NCBI RefSeq assembly: GCF_900104515.1
Contig: NZ_FNJL01000009.1
Span: 1 to 64,000 of the forward strand
From: Paracidovorax cattleyae
GTDB taxonomy: Bacteria > Pseudomonadota > Gammaproteobacteria > Burkholderiales > Burkholderiaceae_C
Direction of reading: 5' to 3'
DNA length: 64,000 nt
Shown piece after piece: positions 28,826 to 36,994 of the stretch. The first letter of the stretch is position 1. The number at the start of each line of letters is the position of its first letter. Under the pieces are notes generated by a model. That model saw only the letters and a list, made by a program, of their open reading frames with translations, was not told the origin of the DNA and ran no database searches. The position numbers were made by a program, and so were the translations under genes.

Positions 28826-30269
28826 GGTGTGCGTGTCCGGTGGGTGGCAGCGCGACCGCCGACAGCGGCAGCCGGATGCTGACCTCGGCGCCGCGCTCCG
28901 GCAGGTTGCGGGCCGTGACGCTGCCGCCGAGGGTACGCGCCACGTTCATGGCGAGAAACAGGCCCAGCCCGCCCCCCGCGCGGCCCTTGCTCGACTGGTA
29001 GGGCTTGCCGAGCCGCGCCAGGATGGCCGGATCGAACCCGGGGCCGGCGTCGGTCACGGTGATGCGCAGCAGGTCGGCATCGCGTTCGACGGCCATTCCC
29101 ACCCAGCCGGGCGAGGCGTCCCGTGCATTGTCCAACACATTGAACACCATCTGCTGCAGCATGGTGTCCGACACCATGGGCGTGTCGGCGCCGAAGCGGT
29201 TGTCGTAGTCGAACGCGGCGATGGTGCGCGTGGCGCGCCAGTCCCGCGCGAGCGCATCGACGAAGGTGCGCACCGTGGTCTGCGCGGACGCCTCTCCGCG
29301 CGCCTCGCCGGCCGACAGCAGGATGCCGCTCACGATGCTCTTGCAGCGCTGCACCTGGACCTGCATTTCCGCGACCTCGTCCTGCAGCGTGCGGTCGGCG
29401 GCAAGACGCGCGTCGTGCCGCCAGTCGCCCAGGATGACGGCCATGGTGGACAGCGGCGTGCCGAGTTCGTGGGCCGCGCCCGAGGCCAGCAGGCCCAGGC
29501 GCACGATGTGTTCCTCCTCCAGGGCCCGCTGGCGCGCCGCCGAGAGCCGCGCGTCGCGCTGGCGCAGGTTGCGCTCGATGCGGGTGATGAAGATGACCAC
29601 CAGGATCGCGTTCAGCAGGAAGCACGCCAGCAGGCCCAGCAGGTAGGGGCTGGACAGACCCCGGTGCAGGTCCGCGGACAGGGGCAGCGGCAGGTTGAAG
29701 CGCGACAGCGCCGCGAAGCAGCAGGTGGTGATCGCCACGATCGACCAGATGTAGCCGCCGCGCAGCAGCACCGCGCCGACCGCGATCTGCAGCAGGTAGA
29801 GGAAGACGAACGGGTTGCCGGTGCCGCCGCTCAGGTAGAGCTGCACCGTGAGCACGGCCACGTCGATCAGCAGCGCCAGGAACAGCTCCACGTTCCGCAC
29901 GCCGTGCCCGGTGCGCCAGCGCACCAGGCTGACGAGGTTGAACAGCACCAGGCAGCCCACCACCATGAGCATCTCGCGCACCGGCAGCGACAGCCCGAGG
30001 CTGTAGTAGGCGACCTCGATGGTGAACACCTGGCCGATGGCGGCCACCCAGCGCAGCTGGATCAGCTGGTGCAGGTTCTTGAGGCCCGCGGCCGCGTTCG
30101 CGTAGCGGGCATTGCGCGCCGAGGGCGTGGCCGGCGCGGGGGGCGGCGCTGCCGCTGCCGCGGCGGCCGGACCGTCAGCGCGGTGGCTGTCGGGTGGAGG
30201 AGGAAGGGGTGGAGGAGCGGGGGAGGGCACGGTCGGCGGCGCGCAGGCGAAACTCGTAGCGTGCCACAT
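28815..30269 (-). CDS. regB: Redox sensor histidine kinase RegB/PrrB type
   Basis: Membrane histidine kinase of 484 residues. Six hydrophobic helices (about residues 70-240) include the quinone-sensing heptad G-G-T-G-N-P-F known from RegB. The H-box is H-E-L-G-T-P-L-S-T-M, and the redox-active Cys position is present in Q-R-C-K-S-I-V-S. The N box (N-V-L-D-N-A-R-D) and G boxes follow. The Pro/Ala-rich first 50 residues are unusual. The ATG at 30269 lies 95 bp inside the SURF1 gene; GTG 30230 is possible but also overlaps. It phosphorylates RegA, encoded just downstream. Confidence 0.92.
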   Translation of the reverse strand: MWHATSFACAPPTVPSPAPPPLPPPPDSHRADGPAAAAAAAPPPAPATPSARNARYANAAAGLKNLHQLIQLRWVAAIGQVFTIEVAYYSLGLSLPVREMLMVVGCLVLFNLVSLVRWRTGHGVRNVELFLALLIDVAVLTVQLYLSGGTGNPFVFLYLLQIAVGAVLLRGGYIWSIVAITTCCFAALSRFNLPLPLSADLHRGLSSPYLLGLLACFLLNAILVVIFITRIERNLRQRDARLSAARQRALEEEHIVRLGLLASGAAHELGTPLSTMAVILGDWRHDARLAADRTLQDEVAEMQVQVQRCKSIVSGILLSAGEARGEASAQTTVRTFVDALARDWRATRTIAAFDYDNRFGADTPMVSDTMLQQMVFNVLDNARDASPGWVGMAVERDADLLRITVTDAGPGFDPAILARLGKPYQSSKGRAGGGLGLFLAMNVARTLGGSVTARNLPERGAEVSIRLPLSAVALPPTGHAHHGR

Positions 30270-31053
30270 ACCAGCCCGCAGCAGCAACCATCAGCGCGAG
30301 CCCGTACCAGGTGATCGCATAGACGAGGTGGCTGTTGGGGAAGCGGATCACCGTCATGCCGGGGCGGGGCCAGGGGCCCGGGTGGCCGGCCGAGGCGGGC
30401 GGGGTCTCCTGGACTGCCACGGACGTGCCCCGTGCCGGCAGCCCGGCATCGATGAAGAACGGTGCCGCGTGCGCGAGCTGCCGGTCCGCGGCGATGGCGG
30501 CGACGTCGCGCGAGTACCAGCGCTGCTGCGCCGGATCGTTGGCGCGCAGCAGGCTGCCGCCCGGCTCGCTCATGCGCAGCAGGCCCTGCACGGAGGCCTG
30601 CGCGTCGCCCGCGTCCACGGTGGCCAGTGCTTCGCCGCCGGGCAGCCAGCGCGCGCGCTGGTCCTGCGGCACGAAGCCGCGGTTGACCAGTACCTGCGTG
30701 CCGTCGGCCTGCTGCAGCGGCGTCATCACCCAGAAGCCCGAGCCCAGATCGGTGGTGGCCTGCGCGAGCACGGTCCGGTCGGAGAGCCAGCGGCCCGTGG
30801 CAGCGACGGGCAGGTATTCGTAGCCGGCGGCGTCCACCTGCGGCCACTGCGCGGGCGGTGGCACGGGCACGGGCGCGGCATGCACGCGCTGGTCCACGCG
30901 CTCGATCAGCGCCAGCTTCCAGGCCCGGCGCTGCACCTGCCAGGTGCCCAGGGCCAGGAAACCCAAAAACAAGGCGATGCCCACCAGGATGAGCATCGCC
31001 TTCAGGAAGGGAGAGCGCCGGCGCGGGCCGGCCTCCGTATTGCCTTGCGCCAC
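30175..31053 (-). CDS. SURF1-family oxidase assembly protein
   Basis: Inner-membrane haem-copper oxidase assembly factor of 292 residues. It has a helix at each end (about 18-38 and 243-262) and a periplasmic domain between. Family motifs are L-G-T-W-Q-V-Q-R-R-A-W-K at the N-terminus, V-L-V-N-R-G-F-V-P in the middle and N-S-H-L-V-Y-A-I-T-W-Y-G-L-A near the end. SURF1 helps haem insertion. It follows cyoD by 7 bp in the same operon, so it may serve the bo-type oxidase here. Its 3' end overlaps the start of regB. Confidence 0.93.
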   Translation of the reverse strand: MAQGNTEAGPRRRSPFLKAMLILVGIALFLGFLALGTWQVQRRAWKLALIERVDQRVHAAPVPVPPPAQWPQVDAAGYEYLPVAATGRWLSDRTVLAQATTDLGSGFWVMTPLQQADGTQVLVNRGFVPQDQRARWLPGGEALATVDAGDAQASVQGLLRMSEPGGSLLRANDPAQQRWYSRDVAAIAADRQLAHAAPFFIDAGLPARGTSVAVQETPPASAGHPGPWPRPGMTVIRFPNSHLVYAITWYGLALMVAAAGWYVARYEFRLRAADRALPRSSTPSSSTRQPPR

Positions 31054-31060
31054 CGCGTCG

Positions 31061-31489
31061 TCAGGGCGCGTTGTTCACCGGCGGGGGCAGGGGCGCCGTG
31101 GATGCGGGCATGTTGTGCTCCGGCATCATGTTTGTGTTCATGTGGAACATCACCCACAGCGTGCCGGCGATGGCAATGGCCACGAACACCACGGTGAAGA
31201 TGGTGGACAGCATGGTCCAGCCGCCTTCCACCTTGCCGTTCATGTGCAGGAAGCAGACCATGTGGACCAGGATCTGCACCACGGCGAAGGCGCCGAGCAC
31301 CAGCACGGCCGTGCTGCGGTCGGAGATCACCTTGGCCATGACGAGCCAGAACGGGATGGCCGTGAGGATGATCGACAGCACGAAGCCGACCATGTAGCCC
31401 GAGAGGGTGCTGTGCGGGCCGTCGTCGTGGTGGTGGTCGTCATGCCCCGCGTGGGCATGTGCGTGTGCGTGCGAATTCTGTGCGCTCAT
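31061..31489 (-). CDS. cyoD: Cytochrome o ubiquinol oxidase subunit IV, with His-rich N-terminus
   Basis: Small membrane subunit (142 residues, three helices) that stabilises the CuB site of the bo-type oxidase. The core has S-G-Y-M-V-G-F-V-L-S-I-I-L-T and H-M-V-C-F-L-H-M-N. The N-terminus is unusually rich in His (H-A-H-A-H-A-H-A-G-H-D-D-H-H-H-D-D), which could bind metal. ATG 31489 begins this version; an upstream extension is unlikely. It starts 2 bp after the cyoC stop. Confidence 0.93.
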   Translation of the reverse strand: MSAQNSHAHAHAHAGHDDHHHDDGPHSTLSGYMVGFVLSIILTAIPFWLVMAKVISDRSTAVLVLGAFAVVQILVHMVCFLHMNGKVEGGWTMLSTIFTVVFVAIAIAGTLWVMFHMNTNMMPEHNMPASTAPLPPPVNNAP

Positions 31490-31491
31490 GT

Positions 31492-32124
31492 TTACAGCAC
31501 CCCCATCAGGTACACAAAGGTGAAGACGCCGATCCAGACCACATCCAGAAAGTGCCAGAACATCGACAGGCACATCAGGCGGCGCTTGTTCTCTTGGATC
31601 AGGCCGTGCTTGCTGATCTGGATCATCAGCACCACCAGCCAGATCAGGCCGAAGGTGACGTGCAGGCCGTGGGTGCCCACCAGCGTGAAGAACGCGGACA
31701 GGAAGGCGCTGCGCTGCGGGCCCGCGCCTTCATGGATCAGGTGGTGGAACTCGTAGAGTTCCAGGCCCAGGAAGCACAGGCCGAACAGGCCCGTGACCGC
31801 CAGCCAGCCCAGCGTGCCGCCCACGTTGCCCTTCTGCTTCTGCAGCATGGCGAAGCCGAAGGTGATCGACGACAGCAGCAGGAAGGCCGTGTTGATGGCC
31901 ACCAGCGAGAGGTCGAACAGCTGCGCGCCGGTCGGGCCGGCGGCATAGCTGCGGCCCAGCACGCCGTAGGTGGCGAACAGTGCGGCGAAGATGAGGCAGT
32001 CGCTCATCAGGTAGAGCCAGAAGCCCAGCGCGGTGCCGTTCTCTGGATGGGGCTCCTCCGCGAGGTGGTAGTCGCGGGAAGCCAGGGCGCCTGCGGCGCC
32101 GGCTTGGTATCGGATATCAGACAT
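31492..32124 (-). CDS. cyoC: Cytochrome o ubiquinol oxidase subunit III
   Basis: Membrane subunit (210 residues, five helices) of the haem-copper oxidase family III. Typical segments are [14 protein letters not shown], the lipid-facing Glu in L-E-L-Y-E-F-H-H, and [13 protein letters not shown]. The ATG at 32124 (M-S-D-I-R-Y) overlaps the end of cyoB by 8 bp. Confidence 0.94.
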   Translation of the reverse strand: MSDIRYQAGAAGALASRDYHLAEEPHPENGTALGFWLYLMSDCLIFAALFATYGVLGRSYAAGPTGAQLFDLSLVAINTAFLLLSSITFGFAMLQKQKGNVGGTLGWLAVTGLFGLCFLGLELYEFHHLIHEGAGPQRSAFLSAFFTLVGTHGLHVTFGLIWLVVLMIQISKHGLIQENKRRLMCLSMFWHFLDVVWIGVFTFVYLMGVL

Positions 32125-34123
32125 GGGAGCGGGCGAGTTGGAGAGTGCGGGCTTCTTCGGTCGTGTTGACTTCATCGGCAGGGATGTAGAAGTCGCGCTT
32201 GTAGTTGAACGTGTGGATGATCGCGGCCAGCACGATGCCCAGGAACGACACGCCTGCGAGCAGCCACATGTGCCAGATCAGCGCGAAGCCGAGCACCAGC
32301 GAGAAGCCGGAGATCACCGCGCCCGCGCCGGTGTTGGCCGGCATGTGGATCGGCTGGTAGCCGGCCAGGGGACGCTTGTAGCCATGCTTCTTCATGTCCC
32401 ACCAGGCATCGATCTCGTGCACGCAGGGCGTGAAGGCGAAGTTGTACTGCGGCGGGGGCGAGGAGGTGGCCCATTCCAGCGTGCGGGCGTCCCACGGGTC
32501 GCCGGTGAAGTCGCGCAGCTGGTCGCGCTTGAGGTAGCTCACCACGAGCTGCATCAGGAAGCAGCCGATGCCCAGGGCGATGAGGCCCGCGCCGGCGGCG
32601 GCGATCACGAACCAGATCTGCAGGGATGGATCCTCGAAGTGGTTGACGCGGCGCGTCACGCCCATCAGGCCCAGGACGTACAGGGGCGCGAACGCCACCC
32701 AGAAGCCCACCACCCACAGCCAGAAGGAGCGCAGGCCCCAGGTGCGGTCCAGCTTGTAGCCGAAGGCCTTGGGGAACCAGTAGTTGATGCCGGCGAACAG
32801 GCCGAACAGCACGCCGCCGATGATCACGTTGTGGAAGTGGGCGATCAGGAACAGGCTGTTGTGCAGCACGAAGTCGGCCGGGGGCACGGCCAGCAGCACG
32901 CCGGTCATGCCGCCGATGGCGAAGGTGGCCATGAACGCCACGGTCCACATCATGGGCAGCTCGAAGCGGATGCGGCCCTTGTACATGGTGAACAGCCAGT
33001 TGAAGATCTTCGCGCCCGTCGGGATCGAGATGATCATCGTCGTGATGCCGAAGAAGGTGTTCACGCTGGCGCCGGAGCCCATCGTGAAGAAGTGGTGCAG
33101 CCAGACCAGGTACGACAGGATGGTGATCACCACCGTGGCATAGACCATGGAGGTGTAGCCGAACAGGCGCTTGCGGCAGAACGTGGCGACCACTTCGGAG
33201 AAGATGCCGAATGCGGGCAGCACCAGGATGTACACCTCGGGGTGGCCCCAGATCCAGATCAGGTTCACGTACAGCATCGGGTTGCCGCCGAAGTCGTTCG
33301 TGAAGAAGTTCGTGCCGACATAGCGGTCCAGCGACATCAGCACCAGGGCGGCCGTCAGCACGGGGAAGGACGCCACGATCAGGGCGTTGGTGCACAGGGA
33401 CGTCCAGGTGAAGATGGGCATCTTCATCAGGTTCATGCCGGGTGCGCGCATCTTGATGATCGTGACGATCAGGTTGATGCCCGAGAGCGTGGTGCCCACC
33501 CCCGCGACCTGCAGCGCCCATATGTAGTAGTCGAGCCCGGTCCCCGGGTTCTGCGCCCCCAGGTTGGAGAGGGCCAGCCAGCCGGAGGTGGAGAACTCGC
33601 CCAGGAACAGCGAGATCATCACCAGGATGGCGCCGGCGGTGGTCATCCAGAAGCTGAAGTTGTTCAGGAACGGGAAGGCCACGTCGCGCGCGCCGATCTG
33701 CAGCGGAACGACGTAGTTCATCAGGCCGGTGACCAGCGGCATCGCCACGAAGAAGATCATGATCACGCCGTGGGCGGTGAAGATCTGGTCGTAGTGGTGC
33801 GGCGGCAGGTAGCCCATGTTGTCGCCGAAGGCGACGGCCTGCTGCAGGCGCATCATCACCGCGTCGGCGAAGCCGCGCAGCAGCATCACGATGCCCAGGA
33901 TCATGTACATGATCCCGATCTTCTTGTGGTCAATGCTGCAGATCCAGTCGTGCCACAGCGGGCCCCACAGGCGGAAGCGGGTGACCACGGCCAGCACGGC
34001 GAGGCCGCCCAGCATCACGGCGATGAAGGTCCACAGCACGATGGGTTCGTGCGCCATCGGCACGGAGTCCCAGGTAAGCCGTCCCAGGGCCCAGTGGGAC
34101 GCAGTAATTTGTTCGGAGGACAT
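32117..34123 (-). CDS. cyoB: Cytochrome o ubiquinol oxidase subunit I
   Basis: Catalytic subunit (668 residues, about 15 helices) that reduces oxygen with electrons from ubiquinol and pumps protons. Haem-copper motifs are visible: W-G-H-P-E-V-Y with the cross-linked His-Tyr pair of CuB, and the downstream haem ligands around H-F-H-N-V. The quinol-site residues of bo3 enzymes are present in [10 protein letters not shown] and A-H-G-V-I-M, which separates it from cytochrome c oxidases. Confidence 0.97.
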   Translation of the reverse strand: MSSEQITASHWALGRLTWDSVPMAHEPIVLWTFIAVMLGGLAVLAVVTRFRLWGPLWHDWICSIDHKKIGIMYMILGIVMLLRGFADAVMMRLQQAVAFGDNMGYLPPHHYDQIFTAHGVIMIFFVAMPLVTGLMNYVVPLQIGARDVAFPFLNNFSFWMTTAGAILVMISLFLGEFSTSGWLALSNLGAQNPGTGLDYYIWALQVAGVGTTLSGINLIVTIIKMRAPGMNLMKMPIFTWTSLCTNALIVASFPVLTAALVLMSLDRYVGTNFFTNDFGGNPMLYVNLIWIWGHPEVYILVLPAFGIFSEVVATFCRKRLFGYTSMVYATVVITILSYLVWLHHFFTMGSGASVNTFFGITTMIISIPTGAKIFNWLFTMYKGRIRFELPMMWTVAFMATFAIGGMTGVLLAVPPADFVLHNSLFLIAHFHNVIIGGVLFGLFAGINYWFPKAFGYKLDRTWGLRSFWLWVVGFWVAFAPLYVLGLMGVTRRVNHFEDPSLQIWFVIAAAGAGLIALGIGCFLMQLVVSYLKRDQLRDFTGDPWDARTLEWATSSPPPQYNFAFTPCVHEIDAWWDMKKHGYKRPLAGYQPIHMPANTGAGAVISGFSLVLGFALIWHMWLLAGVSFLGIVLAAIIHTFNYKRDFYIPADEVNTTEEARTLQLARSHV

Positions 34124-34179
34124 ATCGGGTTTCTTCTGGTGGGGGCCGGCGCCGCTCGCGCGTCAACGGCCCTGCAGGG

Positions 34180-35229
34180 TCATTGCGGGGTGGCGGCGGT
34201 CGCGGTCTCGCGCGTCGTTTCCAGGGAGGCGATCACGCGCGCGGAGTTCTCGGCCGTGCACACGTCCTGGGGCAGGTTCAGGCCGGCGGCCTTGAGGTAG
34301 GCCTCGCCGCCGTTGGCATCGATGGCCATCATGTGGTGCATGCACATCTTGCCGTCCTCGACGCAGCGGTTGAGCACCTTCTCGTAGAGCCCGGCTTCCA
34401 CGGAAGCGAAGCGCTCCACGGGGTTGCGCTCGCTGGGCTTGGCGAGGGCGAGGTAGGTCCTGCTGTCCAGCGCCTTGCCGGAGCCCTTGGCGTCGGCGAC
34501 CCACTTGTCGAAGTCGCCGTCGCTCAGGCCGTGGAACTTGAACGTCATGCCGGAGAAGCCCGGGCCGCTGTAGTGCGACGAGAAGCCGTGGTACACGCCC
34601 GCCTTGTTGATGATGGCGTTCAGCTCGGTCTGCATGCCGGGCATGGTGTAGATCATGCCGGCCAGGTCGGGCACGTAGAACGCGTTCATCGTGGACGTGG
34701 ACGTCAGCTTGAAGACGATGGGGCGGTCCACGGGGGCGGCCACCTCGTTCACCGTGGCGATGCCCTGCTCCGGATAGAAGAAGGCCCACTTCCAGTCCAT
34801 GGCCACCACCTGGATCTCCAGCGGCTTGACGCTGGCGGGCAGCGCGCGGGCCGCGTCGATGCGGTCGAGGGGACGGTACGGATCCAGCTTGTGGGTGCTG
34901 ATCCAGGTCAGCGCCCCGAGGGCGATGATGATCATCAGCGGCACGGTCCAGATCACCAGCTCCAGCGTGGTGGAGTGGTGCCAGTCGGGGTCGTACTCGG
35001 CCTCCGTGTTCGTCTGGCGGTACTTCCAGGCGAAGAGGAAGGTGAGCAGGATCACCGGGACGATGATGATCAGCATCAGCAGCGTGGCGGTGACCACCAG
35101 CTGGCCTTGCTGTGCGGCGACGTCACCCGCCGGATTGAGGACGACGGCCTTGCTGCAGCCGGCGAGGCTTGCAGCCAGGGCGGCCGCGCCGAGCCATGCG
35201 GGCCCGCGGAGTTTCATGGTTTTCAGCAT
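34180..35229 (-). CDS. cyoA: Cytochrome o ubiquinol oxidase subunit II
   Basis: Lipoprotein subunit (349 residues) with a signal peptide and lipobox (L-A-G-C, Cys at about residue 25), two helices, then a cupredoxin-like periplasmic domain. No CuA-binding Cys pair is present; the region instead reads M-I-Y-T-M-P-G-M-Q-T-E-L, as expected of a quinol rather than a cytochrome c oxidase. A C-terminal extension (about residues 285-345) carries C-M-H-H-M-M, also seen in CyoA. It is first in cyoABCD; ATG 35217 is a second possible start. Confidence 0.94.
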   Translation of the reverse strand: MLKTMKLRGPAWLGAAALAASLAGCSKAVVLNPAGDVAAQQGQLVVTATLLMLIIIVPVILLTFLFAWKYRQTNTEAEYDPDWHHSTTLELVIWTVPLMIIIALGALTWISTHKLDPYRPLDRIDAARALPASVKPLEIQVVAMDWKWAFFYPEQGIATVNEVAAPVDRPIVFKLTSTSTMNAFYVPDLAGMIYTMPGMQTELNAIINKAGVYHGFSSHYSGPGFSGMTFKFHGLSDGDFDKWVADAKGSGKALDSRTYLALAKPSERNPVERFASVEAGLYEKVLNRCVEDGKMCMHHMMAIDANGGEAYLKAAGLNLPQDVCTAENSARVIASLETTRETATAATPQ

Positions 35230-35316
35230 GCTTTGGGAGGCGTAACGAAAAGCGCGTTCAGGGCAAACGCGGATTACAGGACCGGGCAAATGTAATACTT
35301 TGGAAGGCTCTGTCGA

Positions 35317-35333
35317 TTGGACATTTTGTCCAA
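35317..35333. promoter_or_regulatory. Palindromic operator candidate upstream of cyoA
   Basis: TTGGACA-TTT-TGTCCAA is a perfect 7-bp inverted repeat 88 bp upstream of the cyoA start. It lies in the 278-bp region shared with the divergent MFS gene. It does not match the FNR consensus (TTGAT-N4-ATCAA) well. A related TTTGTCCGACC half lies near 35409. The rest of this gap holds no gene. The binding protein is unknown; RegA sites are less symmetric. Confidence 0.55.
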
Positions 35334-35507
35334 GGTCAAGGCACGCGCCGCCAGCACGGGCTGGCGCGGGCTGCAGCCCGATGAGCGCAAAACCATGGTT
35401 TGTGTAAGGGTTTGTCCGACCCTGCCTCAGGGAAAAGTCGCCTTGTAGGGGCCATGGCCGGGGTGTAGAACGGAAGCCGTGTTCAGCATGAATCGAGGAG
35501 CGTTCAT

Positions 35508-36842
35508 ATGAGTGGGCTAGCTGCTTCCCCTTACCCCGCCGGGAATTTCCACCACGAGGAATCCCTGTCCCATGCGGACACCCATGAAGAAGCCACGCCC
35601 AGCGAGATCGCGGTCGGCGTGATCATCGGGCGTTCGTCCGAGTATTTCGACTTCTTCGTCTTCGGGATCGCCTGCGTGCTGGTATTCCCGTCCTTCGTCT
35701 TTCCCTTCATGACGCGCCTGGACGGCACGCTGATGGCCTTCGCGATCTTCGCGCTGGCCTTCGTCGTGCGCCCGGTCGGCACGGCCATCTCGATGGCGGT
35801 GCAGCGGCGCTGGGGGCGCGGCACCAAGCTCACGCTCGCCCTGTTCCTGCTGGGTGCCTCCACGGCGGGCATGGCCTTCCTGCCGAGCTACAACAGCGCG
35901 GGCCACATCGCCATCATCGCGCTGGTCGTGCTGCGCCTGGGTCAGGGCCTGGCCCTGGGCGGCACCTGGGACGGGCTGCCGTCCCTGCTGGCTATGTCCG
36001 CCCCGCAGGAGCGGCGCGGCTGGTACGCCATGATCGGGCAGCTGGGCGCGCCGGTCGGCTTCGCGCTCGCGGCCAGCCTGTTCGCCTATCTCTACAGCAA
36101 CCTGTCGGTGCAGGAATTCCTCGACTGGGGCTGGCGCTTTCCGTTCTTCGTCGCCTTCGCGATCAACGTGGTGGCGCTCTTCGCCCGCCTGCGCCTGATC
36201 GTCGGCCAGTCCTATACCGAGATGCTGCAGCAGCGCGAGCTGGAGCCGGTGAGCGTGCTGGAGCTCATGCGCAGCGAAGGCCGCAACGTGTTCCTGGGTG
36301 CCTTCGCCGCGCTGGCCAGCTTCGCGCTCTTCCACGTGGTCACGGTGTTCCCGCTGTCCTGGATCTCGATGTATTCCGAGCAGTCCATCACCCACGTGCT
36401 GGGCGTGCAGATCGCCGGCGCCTTCTGCGCGGCCATCGCCATCGCCATCTCCGGCCGGCTGGCCGACCGGGTGGGCCGCCGCAACACCCTGGGCGCCATG
36501 GCCTGCCTGATCGGGGTCTTCAGCCTGGTCACGCCGTGGCTGCTCAGCAGCGGCACGGTGGGCAACAACATCTTCATCCTGGTGGGCTTCGTGCTGCTGG
36601 GCCTGTCGTATGGCCAGGCTTCCGGCACGGTGACGGCCAATTTCTCGCCGCGCTTCCGCTATACGGGTGCCGCGCTGTCGGCCGATCTGGCCTGGCTGGT
36701 CGGTGCCGCGTTCGCCCCGCTGGTCGCCCTGGGCCTGTCGGCCAAGTTCGGGCTGATCGCGGTGAGCGTGTACCTGCTGTCCGGCGTGGTCTGCACGCTG
36801 CTGGCGCTGCGGATCAACCGCCTGATCGAGCGCCGCGAATGA
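35508..36842 (+). CDS. MFS transporter, metabolite:proton symporter type
   Basis: Inner-membrane transporter of 444 residues with about 12 helices. The pattern (A-V-G-V-I-I-G-R-S-S-E-Y-F-D-F-F, then F-V-V-R-P-V-G-T-A-I, R-R-W-G-R-G-T-K, L-R-L-G-Q-G-L-A-L-G-G-T-W-D-G) is that of the metabolite:H+ symporter family (ShiA/ProP/KgtP-like). The hydrophilic N-terminus of about 30 residues is His-rich. A strong Shine-Dalgarno (GAGGAG) precedes ATG 35508. The substrate, probably an organic acid, is not decided by sequence. It is divergent from cyoA and ends before a bidirectional terminator. Confidence 0.9.
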   Translation: MSGLAASPYPAGNFHHEESLSHADTHEEATPSEIAVGVIIGRSSEYFDFFVFGIACVLVFPSFVFPFMTRLDGTLMAFAIFALAFVVRPVGTAISMAVQRRWGRGTKLTLALFLLGASTAGMAFLPSYNSAGHIAIIALVVLRLGQGLALGGTWDGLPSLLAMSAPQERRGWYAMIGQLGAPVGFALAASLFAYLYSNLSVQEFLDWGWRFPFFVAFAINVVALFARLRLIVGQSYTEMLQQRELEPVSVLELMRSEGRNVFLGAFAALASFALFHVVTVFPLSWISMYSEQSITHVLGVQIAGAFCAAIAIAISGRLADRVGRRNTLGAMACLIGVFSLVTPWLLSSGTVGNNIFILVGFVLLGLSYGQASGTVTANFSPRFRYTGAALSADLAWLVGAAFAPLVALGLSAKFGLIAVSVYLLSGVVCTLLALRINRLIERRE

Positions 36843-36902
36843 ACCGTTGAGAGGAGCGGTGCGCCCCGGGCGTGCCGCCGCACGGGGAGAAGCGCACAAA
36901 GG

Positions 36903-36927
36903 AAAAGCCCGCGTCAAGCGGGCTTTT
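36903..36927. terminator. Bidirectional intrinsic terminator
   Basis: AAAAGCCCGC and GCGGGCTTTT pair across a 5-base loop (GTCAA). With A runs on one side and T runs on the other, it can end both the MFS transcript and that of the convergent phosphoesterase gene. Confidence 0.88.
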
Positions 36928-36994
36928 CCTTTGCGGGGTGTGCAGCGGGCGGTGCAGCAGGCCGATCGGGGGCCGGGCGGCTGCGGGGCGCGCG

